A stretch of 64,000 nt of DNA from Nageia nagi. Lineage: Eukaryota; Pinophyta. Location of the stretch: NCBI GenBank assembly GCA_050084985.1, contig JBITNC010000002.1, forward strand, positions 10,044,001 to 10,108,000, given 5' to 3'. Below the pieces are notes generated by a model. It had not been told where the DNA came from. It did no database searches and worked only from the letters and a program-made list of their open reading frames with translations. A program made the translations under genes and the position numbers. This document shows positions 55,340 through 64,000 of this stretch, in pieces; the stretch's first letter is position 1; every line of letters starts with the position of its first letter.

Positions 55340-57150
55340 AAGAGAACTCAGAGGCACATGCCCAAGATACCGAGAAATATCCTCATTCTCCAGTCTATGA
55401 TCCAGATGAGGCACAAGAAGCAAGCATGAAGGGAAAGAGGGGTCCATGCATGAAAATACCCCTCAAGCGATGCAAAAGTAACACCTTGGGTATATGTTAT
55501 ATGTTTGCTAGATGATTTTGATAGAATCTTGCGAGATATCGAGGTCAAGCGAGAATAGAAAGAGTATTAATGCATCTTAAGTGTCTTATTTTGTTAGTTA
55601 AGCCAGTAGGTTGTATGGATGATGTTTTTGTTAGAAGGCAAATGATTTAGTTTGAATTTTAAATAGTTTTTGTTTGAGGGTATATGTCGGTCTAATCTCA
55701 ATCATGAGCTTAGATGTTTATCTTTTGGAAAAATGATATAAAGGTTAGAATTCCTTTAAAAATCTATCTTTCAATATAAGCAAAAAAAATACTTACATAC
55801 ACTCATAAATAATAAGTGAATTCAAATCATTTAGGGGTGAAGTTTGAAATTAATTGCAAAGAATTACAACTTGCTCACAAAAGGAAAACACTAAAGGACT
55901 TAACTTTTTTTAAAAATCCATGTCTCTCTTTTATAACTTCCTACATTACAAAAAAAAAAAAAGCGAAAGTATTACAATCATTTTCCCATACAACATGCAT
56001 GATATCAAAAAAACTAAGTATGTTAACTACAAGATTCTCTTTGCATTCTTCGATGATGAAAGAAGTTTTCCCTTCCTTTGATTGTTTCTAGTTAATTCAA
56101 ATTTCAAATATCATCAACAAATCTATCTAAATATCATTCCAATTTTTATCAACTTTTCATCTTTCAATGCGGTTGAGATTTTTTATGGGTGAATCCAAAC
56201 ACATCTTTGAAATTCTAGAAAGTGGATCTTAAACTTCTCTTCACCCAAGCAATAGTTGAGAGTCAAGCATATAAATATGTAAAAATTGTATCTCAATGTT
56301 GATTCCTCAAAAGATGGATTAACTTGTAGATAATTCTTGCACTTAAAGAATCCCAACAATCATCAAGGTTTCCAAATGGTCAAGGTTTAATCATATTTTA
56401 CTAACATAAACACTCTTGAAAACTCTAGTCTTCCTAAGCACTTCGAGTGTCATGACCCTCTTTTTAGAACTTCGGATAAGAAAGCATGGTGCCAACGAAA
56501 TGAAAGTTTTAGCTATGGAATATTTTTAAAAAACTTGTATTTCAACAATCCAGCACCCAAAATATCTTTTATATCTAAAGTCTTTATAGACTTCCATTCC
56601 CATTTCTATTTGCTTCCTCGAGCTCCAATTTTGTACACTTCCCCTTCCAAACTCTAATTTTACAAAGCCAACATGAATGCTTACAAGATCAAGAACATTT
56701 AAAATGCGAAAATCTAACAAAAAATAATAATAAATTTGAAAAAGCTCAAATTTTTAAATTATAATACCAATCTTAAGATACCTATATTCCATATCATATT
56801 ATCAAAAAATAAATACATTAAAATTGACACCTCTTTAACATTTTCCATATATATATATCACAACACACAAAATATATTAAAAAAACAAAAGAAAACAACC
56901 TACAAATTAAATTTAAAAATACACATGCTTCCAAATAGAATAAAATATACTAGTTGTTGTACCTACCTATAAAGATGAATGGGGGACAACCGTATCAAAG
57001 AAGTCTACAACATTATACTATTTAAAGTAACAATAGTTCATTCGCCCATACGTTCTAGATATCCGATGTGATGTTTACATTCCCGGCATAAGTATGTAAG
57101 AGATGCTTATACCATGCTCAATCCATACAAACTTTTCCACGTCACAGACC
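55340..57150. other. intergenic, no supported gene
   Basis: AT-rich DNA between the broken frame and the receptor kinase. Open frames here (for example 55816-56091, 56736-56972) have low-complexity Lys/Ile/Ser translations without similarity. An A-run lies at 55948-55962. Confidence 0.5.
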
Positions 57151-57153
57151 CGA

Positions 57154-57159
57154 TTTATT
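57154..57159 (-). terminator. AATAAA poly(A) signal of the receptor kinase
   Basis: Plus-strand TTTATT, AATAAA on the gene strand, about 160 bp after the stop codon at 57321. A reasonable distance for a plant 3' UTR, but unproven. Confidence 0.4.
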
Positions 57160-57320
57160 CAGCTATTTCAATAATCAAGCAGACCTTCAGCTTCAATTAA
57201 GGTAAGATCCAAGCAAGGAACTGAGACTCCTTGCTTAACAAATTAGTAGACATGGATTCAAAGTTCAAACAGAATACACAGAAACTGTTCTACTCCCTAC
57301 AGAGGCATTCTTCCTCTTCT

Positions 57321-59779
57321 CTAGGCGGTATTTGCGTTATTATTGTGAAGGCGATGTTTGGTTATCAGAACCTTCTCTGAGTAAATAATGTCTCTCTCTC
57401 CTCCTCCTCCTTCTTCCATGAGCAGTTGCAGAGACTTTGGCACGGGCGGAGTATCCACTTCCACAATACCTTCAAGGATGTTCACGACATGAGCCATGGA
57501 CGGCCGAGCCCCTTCGTCATCCTGTATACACCACCCTCCCACCATGGCTGCCCGTTTCACCTGCTCCATATCCGCATTATTCTTCAACCGAATGTCCAAC
57601 AGATCCTCGATATTTCCCAACTTCATCTGTGCGCCAGCCCATGTAGGGAAAAACATTCTGCTGGAAGGCGCGCTGAAATCCATGTTCCTGCGCCCGGCGA
57701 TGATCTCCAGCAACGTCATGCCGAAGCTGTAGACATCGGCCTTGGCGGTTATGGGCATGCCGGAAATCCACTCCGGCGCTAAGTAACCTCTGGTTCCCCT
57801 CATGGTTGTCAGTACGTGGCTGAAATCCCTCCCGACCAGCTTCGCCAGCCCGAAGTCCGACACCTTGGGGCAAAAATTGGCGTCCAAGAGAATGTTTTCA
57901 GGCTTGATATCGCAGTGTATGATGCAGTCCCGGCACTTCTCATGAAGATAGAGTATTCCCCGGGCTGTGCCAAGGGCGATCCCGAACCGGGTCCTCCAGT
58001 CGAGGATGGTTTTCTGTTCCTTTCTGGGGAACAGAAGCGTATTGAGTGAGCCATTGGGCATGTAGTCGTAAACCAGCATTCTTCTAGAACCTTCGCTGCA
58101 GAAGCCCCGAAGACGCACAAGATTCACATGTTGGATTGTCCCGATGGTGCTCACCTCCATCCGGAACTGCTTCTCGCCCTGGCTCGATCCCTCCAGGATC
58201 TTAACCCCAACCGCCGTCTTGTCCGCCAGAACGCCCTTGTAAACCGAACCGAACCCGCCGCCTCCCAACCTGTGCGCGAAATTCTTGGTCGCGCTCTGGA
58301 GCTCCCGATACGTGAACATTCTCAGCGACCCGGGCGTGAGATCCTTGTACGATGCAGGCGACGATCGGCACCTCCAACGCCAAAGAAAAAAACCCAGAAC
58401 GGCAGCCATTAGCAAGGTCAGGCACCCGGTGACTGCTGCGATCAGTGTACCCGGCAGGACCCACCTGTGGTTCAACTTCACGGCCGGGTGCGGCACGTCC
58501 GACGCAGCCAACCGAATAAACAGAGAATCTCCAACACCGGCGTTTAAGTCCTCGTCCGAGTTTGAGACATCTCGTAATGTAAATAGATCCCCGATCCATA
58601 TTCTGCAGGAGCTCGAATTCGAGACCGAGAATGCAAACGCAACGCAAGAACAGTTCTTCAAACAAACCAACTGGCATCCCTCGAGCGTTTTCTCTTCGTA
58701 CAGATAGTCACCGGGGTCGGTTAAAGACTTCCCCTTCAATTCCACGAATCCATCAGTGCTCTCGTTCCGGCAATCCAGTACCGAGCGCCTGACGCACCCG
58801 CCGTACCAGTCCTGCGCCTCCCAGGCCCGGCTGTCACCAGGCACGAACCCGTTCACGCACTCACAGAACCTAAGATTGTTGTTCTGCGAGCAGACTCCAT
58901 ACGGCCCACAGACATCGAAGATCTGGCACTGGTCCCTGGGCTGAGACCAGAACATATTCCACTGGTTCTGGTCAATCCAAGTGTAAAGCCTAACTTCCCC
59001 GCTCTTATCCAGCACGAACCGGGTGATCAAACTCACACCCGGCTTGACCGAATACATAAAATACGTGTCGGTACCGTTCTCGACGAAGCTGAACTCGTAC
59101 ACATACTTGGTAGCCATTTCCGGGAGCCCGCTGAAGATCTGCCCGTTCCACACCCCGCTTTGCCAGTACTGAACCGACCTATTCCACAGTAAAACGAACT
59201 GGCTCAAACCGTTCCGGTCGAGCTCCAGCGAAAACGGCCCGGGCGCCGGATCCCACGAATTTCTCCACGCACTGAGCTTCTGCCCCATCCCGATCTTCAT
59301 CCCGGGCAACCACGTATCTCCCGATTGGTCGAAGCTCTCCCAAACGGTCTTATTGTTTCCCATCACGACCAGGTTCCCGGAGTCCAAGATCGTTGCTCGG
59401 GTAGCACTACGGTCACCGTGCGTCTCCCACAGCCGGGCTCCGTTTCCCTCGAACAGCACCAGACTCCCTTCCCTCGTCAGTGTAAAAACCCCATCGTTGC
59501 TCTCCAAGGGAGTCTCTCTATTGGCCACCCAAACCACCGTCTGCTTCTCGACTTGGAGAACCAGATGCCCACATACCATTTCGTAGCTCCGTCGGGTCGA
59601 AAAAACCCGAGCTCGAACGTCCCGTTGCTCGAAATCCTTGTCTGGTTACCCATAATCCTGTCGCCCAAGTAAAGCGTATCTGTTCCGCCATAACAGAAAC
59701 TCGGAAGAAGAGCAATGCCCAGAAACAATGCCGGCGGTAGAAGGTAAAACGGTCTACAGGAGACCTTGCTCTCCTCCAT
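57321..59779 (-). CDS. G-type lectin S-receptor-like Ser/Thr kinase, one frameshift
   Basis: Intronless, like the Arabidopsis At2g19130 type (about 830 residues; here about 819). It starts at ATG 59779 with a signal peptide (residues 1-30, hydrophobic LLPPALFLGIALLPSF). Bulb-type lectin domain follows (FELGFFRPDG, WYVGIWFS, VVWVANRETPL). Then, numbering from the internal Met at 59579: S-locus glycoprotein/EGF-like Cys block 218-241, PAN/apple Cys block 302-325, membrane segment 373-399, kinase 430-700 with LGGGGFGSVYKG (438), Lys460, Glu475, HCD at 555-557 (so a non-RD kinase), DFG 575-577, APE 601-603. The first 76 residues are in another phase: one C appears missing near plus 59552, in the run coding for K-V-E-K-Q. 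It would act at the plasma membrane in surface perception and signalling; ligand unknown. Either a recent pseudogene or a sequencing error. Confidence 0.9.
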
Positions 59780-60170
59780 ATCGGATCCAAAGAACCTCCA
59801 CCTTTAAGACCTTCGACAATGGCAACAAATTTATTATGAGAAGTTTATGGTGGGATAAGACCTCTACTTTTGACTTTGGATCGCTTCAGACGGCGACCTG
59901 AAACAGCCACGTGTATTCTCCGACCCTCCTTGGCGTGCTTGTTTTTTCTGCCCACCGACAGAGATTCCGAGGCCTCACTGGCCTCCATCTAGCGGTGGAA
60001 AACGACCCCCGCGTTTGTTGGAGCGAAGCGTCACCACTCGATAGGACGATGGTCTCGTGGTGGGGCACCTATAGTTCCGACGACTGCACGTGAGCTCGCA
60101 TAGAGGAGCCGCATTTAATTCCTACTTTATATATGCCCCTCCGGATCAAAATTGACGGGCCGATAATTAT
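59780..60170 (-). promoter_or_regulatory. upstream region of receptor kinase with G-boxes and W-box
   Basis: GC-rich stretch (5' UTR and proximal promoter). Two CACGTG G-boxes at 59908-59913 and 60087-60092, and a TTGACT W-box core on the plus strand at 59870-59875. W-boxes bind WRKY factors and G-boxes bZIP/bHLH factors, in line with a stress-responsive receptor kinase. No clear TATA box on the minus strand (only CATAATAAAT near 59829-59840). Confidence 0.35.
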
Positions 60171-61215
60171 GTAAAATCACAATTAAATTTTCATTTGTTT
60201 CTTTGAAACCATTGTTTTAGAAACCTGCCCTGTTTGAGGACAGATGTCTCTTCTGTCAAAATTAATATTCAGAATTGCATTTGGTTTTTAATTCACAATG
60301 TTTTTAAGAATTATTTTTTTGAAAAAATTGTTTTTGTTTCAAAAATTACTGATAGTAAGTAATTATTTCTTTTGAATTTAAATCTTTCACATTTAACAGA
60401 TTTAACAGTCATTTTTATCAACTCTCATAATCAAAACCCACAATTTTCACCGATTTTTATAAAATGCGTTGGGAATGTAATTAAAATTTGACGGATCTGA
60501 TCCGGGTGAAAATCGAGGCCTGGTCATATGGGTTTTGAAGACTGGTTGGATTCTTGGAGAAGGGAATCAGGAGCTTTTGAAATTGAACGAGTCGACTCGT
60601 CCTGCTGATGTAGAATAGTCGGCCGACTCGGCCCATAGATCAAATCTCCATAGACCCACTGACGTAACATTGTCAAGTGAATGAGCTCATCTTACGTAAT
60701 TTTTCTTTTATTTTCGACAGCCTGTTTCTGTTGTTGCAGATGTAGACATTTAAAATTGCTTTGTTAATCATCTTGAGAACTGTGTTAATATTGAATAAAA
60801 TTAGTTTGAATGTTTTAAATATATATTTGAAGAATATGAAAAAGTATCTATTGAGGAATTTGTCTTTTATGTGTTGATAGTGTGACATGAAAGATTGATG
60901 TATAAACATTGATACCTCTTCTACAAGACTAACTTTTTATAATAATTGAAAGAAAATTATTTAACTTTCAATCTAAAGTCTTGTCCCAAATTTGATACCT
61001 TTCTTTAAAGATATAAAAGTATTTATAAAAACATTTATTATATGTCCCATTCTTCGTTTATTATTATAACAAATTGTGGATACAACTCACACATGTTGAT
61101 AACTTCATTTAATCTTTGAAATTTATTTAATAGTTACTTTATTTGATTTGAAGTTCTAATAAACTTTATATATATTATACAATAAAATTCATGTTACTTA
61201 TGTATATAAAAAATA
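60171..61215. other. AT-rich distal upstream region
   Basis: No gene. Contains an isolated GC-rich segment at 60540-60670 with two perfect palindromes, a TGACGTAA site (60661-60668) and TACGTAA (60693-60699). The rest is AT-rich with T and A runs. Confidence 0.5.
60587..60600. repeat. 14-bp perfect palindrome
   Basis: ACGAGTCGACTCGT, about 800 bp upstream of the receptor kinase ATG. A second 12-bp palindrome AGTCGGCCGACT lies at 60617-60628; both contain GTCG/CGAC arms. Confidence 0.9.
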
Positions 61216-61224
61216 GTGGTTTTA

Positions 61225-61435
61225 TTAATTTTTTTTTGGAGTTTATTCTTTGATATAGGGTATCATGAATTCTTAAGCTTAAAGCTACAACTCTCACCTA
61301 ATCTGCATCTATCATCAACTCAATAAGATTTTAGGTATATTTCAACTTTTAGGGCAAAGAGTTTTGAACCTAGGCCTCCCGTATCCAAGAGCTTTGAACT
61401 ACCCACCTCTCCAACTCCCTTATCCATCAATTCAT
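61225..61435 (-). mobile_element. tRNA-derived SINE with target-site duplication
   Basis: 211 bp on the minus strand, flanked by GTGGTTTTA at 61216-61224 and 61436-61444. Read from 61435, an A-box-like TGATGGATAAG (61419-61429; one mismatch to T-R-G-Y-N2-A-N3-G) and a B box GGTTCAAAACTC (61359-61370; GTTCAAAAC fits G-W-T-C-R-A-N-N-C) are spaced as in RNA polymerase III promoters. The 3' end is an A-run (T-run 61231-61238 on plus). Autonomous movement would need a LINE. Confidence 0.65.
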
Positions 61436-61444
61436 GTGGTTTTA

Positions 61445-62024
61445 CTATTTACTACAATAAGTTAATTTATTAATGATATAAATATAGTTATATTCACATA
61501 CAGTTAATTGTTTAAGGTTAATAGATTTACAAATGATTTAGTGAATGTATGATGAGTCATATCATAGATTATTTTTAAGTCCATATGATAAGTTGTACTT
61601 GATTTGATTTTGATTTTGTAATTTTTTTTATTTATCAAACACTAATGAAAAGTTACTATGCTGAAAACTTTTTGGGATGCATTTGCTACCACCCACACTC
61701 TTTTTAATTATAAAGGCATTTATTTAATATAATTTTCTTTTTCATAAAAAAAAAGTTACTATTTGAAGGTTTTAACAAACATCATCATATTATGTTTGAT
61801 TTGATTCTTAAATATTACTTTAATGATTTATTTTCATGGATGGGTGCGAGTGATTGTGGTCAATTATCCTAGAGAATACTCTTATTTTTCTTGGAATATC
61901 TTTACATTGTTAATTAATTTTCTTTATATGAGAAATAATCATTCAAATAGTTAATTGATATATATTTACTTATGGATAAACTTTGTTGAGTTCTATATAT
62001 AAACTTTGTTAATTTATTATGGTC

Positions 62025-62028
<4 letters not shown>
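61445..62028. other. AT-rich intergenic DNA
   Basis: No gene, repeat or RNA seen. Confidence 0.5.

Positions 62029-62104
<76 letters not shown>
62029..62104. repeat. (AT)n microsatellite, about 76 bp
   Basis: Uninterrupted AT run, the longest in the window, preceded by GGTCAATT. Confidence 0.95.
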
Positions 62105-62107
<3 letters not shown>

Positions 62108-62139
62108 AATTATTCTAAAAAAAATATCTCACAAGAGAT

Positions 62140-62173
62140 AACCTTTTGAAAGTTGTTATAAAACACCCAATAA
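62140..62173. repeat. 34-bp exact repeat, copy 1
   Basis: Identical over 34 bases to 63185-63218 (core CTTTTGAAAGTTGTTATAAA). This copy lies shortly after the AT run. Confidence 0.9.
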
Positions 62174-62364
62174 AATACACTAATATTTATTTAAAATTTC
62201 AAAGGTTTTATAAAATAAAATAATAATATTCAAATCCTTTTGAATGAAGAATTTGAGATTTGGTAGTCAATAAATAAATTATTGTGGTCAAATAGAGTTG
62301 TATAAAAAAATGGAGTTACAGCGATCAAGGATTGAGTTATCACATTTAGGAATAATGCAAAAGT

Positions 62365-62535
62365 TGAATTATCATACTTTGAGGTTGATGACATCAAGAG
62401 AAGCTTTTTCATGATGCAGGATAAGGAAAAAGGCATAATGTCATACTTTTAAGATCATGATGTCAATAGAAAGGTAGTCATGATGTAGCACTAGGAGGAA
62501 ATAGGGCAATGTCGTGCTTTTACAAGGATGACATG
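62365..62535. repeat. three-unit degenerate tandem repeat, period about 70 bp
   Basis: ATCATACTTT near 62371, TCATACTTTT near 62441 and TCGTGCTTTT near 62512 head three units that also share ATGA-C/T-ATCA/GTCA, AAG/AAAGGTAG and TCATGATG-C/T-AG words. Confidence 0.7.
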
Positions 62536-63120
62536 TAATATCCAAAATTATAATTAAAGCAATTTTTAGCTCATAAATCAAATTCAATCATGCATAATCA
62601 TATCTGCAATTTATTTTGAAATTTAACATTCAAACCCTCAGAAATGGCATGCTTGATGGCATTTTTACAAAATAATTGCAATAATGGTATAACTAAAATT
62701 AACCACAAAAAATGCAATGTAAAATGCCCAAACATGGACATCCCCTCTTAGAGGGAAAATATAACTAAAAAATATGTGAAATAGGAGTACCAATGATGGG
62801 CAAATATTCCTTCAAGCTGCTATAATTCAAAATGATGAAGAACAAAGTCTTCAAGATGCTCCAATGCAACTCCTAAGATTTTGGGCACACCCCTAGACCT
62901 TAGAAGGGTGAGAAGGGCACAAGCCTAACTCAAAAGATCAAGTATTGAAGTTCTCCAATGATGATCTTTAAGTGGTGCATTCCTCTTGCATTTTTAAGTG
63001 ATCAAACTGTAAGCACCTAAAAAATGCATTTTAGGCTGTGTTACAGTGTCATGTGGTCACCCATCATCTTTTGTCATCATTTTGGACCATTTTTATGGTC
63101 TTTTTTAGAATCATCCCTTT
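62536..63120. other. intergenic, no supported gene
   Basis: Ordinary AT-rich DNA. It includes a stretch 62740-62960 with LTR-like composition, but no ends or partner could be found. Confidence 0.4.
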
Positions 63121-63124
63121 GTAG

Positions 63125-63240
63125 AATGATTTACCAATCATTCAAATAATTTGCTAATCATTCAAATAATTTACTAACCTGTTGAACCTTTTGAAAGTTG
63201 TTATAAAACACCCAATAATAATTTACCAATCATTCAAACC
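63125..63240. repeat. short repeat cluster AATTTACCAATCATTCAAAT, interrupted
   Basis: About four copies of a 20-bp word of the type ATTTACCAATCATTCAAATA. Between the third and fourth lies the second copy of the 34-bp exact repeat (63185-63218). Confidence 0.75.
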
Positions 63241-64000
63241 ACATGACCCTCCTATCTTCAGCCAACATCTAGTTTGTCAGCTTGGATAGTTTTTAGGTTA
63301 TTCTCTTAGAGCTTGGTAACTCGATTAGTGGTCTCTCCTCTGAGTCTCCCTCCTATGCAGGTTGGAACACTAGATAATCTCCTAAATCTCTTGGTCATTC
63401 AAGGTGAAGCTCCTTGGGTAATGCAAAGCCACAAAACATTCACTCTCCCTCATCCTAGTAGGAACATTGAATCAACAAAACATTCTCCTTTGTACAACCA
63501 AGAATACATAGGTCTAGCAAGTATGAACTAAGCACATAATCAACTCCAATTAGCTAAGAGGAAAATAAACCAACGTAGAGGAGAGCAAATCAAAAAAGTA
63601 GATTAGCTAAGTAAGCAAGCAACAAATCAGCAGGGAAAGAGCATAGATCCTTTGTATCCTTTTGTATATACATTTGCATGCATTTTCTCTTAGCATATAG
63701 CATATTATTAGAGTAGATCATTTTTATCATAGGCATTTATTTATTTTCTATCACCCATTTTGGCTATGGGTTAGGGGTCTACATTCATTTAAGGAGGTCT
63801 AAAACCTCTCCTTAAAGATGCTATAGGGTCTTAAGGGACCATAGTGAAGAGATCCTTATTAACTCTTATCTACTATAGGTCTAGATAAGCAATCATCCAT
63901 CATCTAGCCCATCCAATACAAGAAACATTTGAGATGTTGTAGTGTGGCATCTTGAAGGATCATGTGTGGTCTTTGCATGCTCACACAAACATCATGAAAT
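63241..64000. other. right end, no supported gene
   Basis: AT-rich. The open frame at 63313-63531 has no recognisable similarity. A near-perfect hairpin is formed by TTAAGGAGGT (63789-63798) and ACCTCTCCTTAA (63803-63814), loop CTAA, with a two-base bulge. Confidence 0.4.

Noticed and set aside
57426-59672. Plus-strand open frames across the receptor kinase (for example 57426-57782, 58285-58707, 59325-59672)
   Set aside because: They are antisense shadows of a GC-rich coding sequence and have no similarity of their own.
59477-59779. Reading the kinase N-terminus as a separate gene or as an exon joined by an intron
   Set aside because: The two phases meet within a codon or two with no room for an intron and no GT-AG pair. 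A one-base loss explains it fully.
61225-61435. A functional tRNA gene
   Set aside because: Only box A/B resemblance; no foldable acceptor and anticodon arms were recognised, and the A-run plus target duplication fit a SINE.
62029-62104. (AT)n run as a replication origin or matrix attachment site
   Set aside because: A simple dinucleotide microsatellite; nothing else supports the function.
62740-62960. LTR of a further gypsy element
   Set aside because: Composition is suggestive but there are no ends, duplication or second copy.
1-64000. CRISPR arrays, bacterial operons or riboswitches
   Set aside because: The content is a plant nuclear genome; the tandem repeats seen lack the spacer pattern of CRISPR.

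Overview
The window is a gene-poor, AT-rich stretch of a large seed-plant nuclear genome. I infer a gymnosperm, probably a conifer or relative, from the depth of old, heavily mutated LTR retrotransposons, but no single sequence proves this. Almost everything from 1 to about 53.7 kb is transposable-element DNA. Its reading frames are broken mostly by nonsense codons and small frameshifts, and mismatches between LTR pairs are mostly transitions. The only gene-like locus is at 57.3-59.8 kb on the minus strand. It is intronless, much richer in GC than its surroundings, and encodes a G-type (bulb-type) lectin S-receptor-like kinase of about 819 residues, interrupted by what looks like a single missing base.

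Layout. (1) 1 to about 11.3 kb: a plus-strand Ty3/gypsy element of Tat-like type ('gypsy C') with gag and protease but no visible reverse transcriptase, a long repeat-rich 3' region and a probable 3' LTR from 10278. (2) 11.4-14.6 kb: the first part of a plus-strand L1-type LINE. (3) 14.64-52.21 kb: a nest of insertions lying inside that LINE. (4) 52.2-53.7 kb: the rest of the same LINE (zinc finger and RNase H). (5) 54.07-55.33 kb: an unrecognised broken reading frame. (6) The receptor kinase with its upstream region. (7) 60.1-64 kb: AT-rich intergenic DNA with a tRNA-derived SINE, a long (AT)n run and small tandem repeats.

The nest can be read level by level from 5-bp target-site duplications. 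The LINE was hit by a minus-strand copia element (copia 3; CAAGG/CATGG). That copia holds a minus-strand Tat-lineage gypsy ('gypsy A') whose 5' end and part of the copia have been deleted. Gypsy A was hit by plus-strand chromovirus-like 'gypsy B' (24367-30529; GATGA) and by a plus-strand non-autonomous copia ('outer copia', 32946-45947; ACCTA). The outer copia's 3' LTR was hit by a minus-strand copia of the same family with a pol gene ('inner copia', 38002-45661; AAAGG), and its interior by another element now left as a solo LTR (35827-36310; GAGTC). That is five layers in about 37.6 kb.

Gypsy A carries a typical Tat set of parts: gag, protease, RT, RNase H, a second RNase H, integrase, an antisense reading frame with a plant mobile domain, a 3' region of tandem repeats, and an LTR. 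All pol genes in the window are broken, so none of these elements looks autonomous. I saw no tRNA or rRNA gene, no CRISPR array and no intact transposase.
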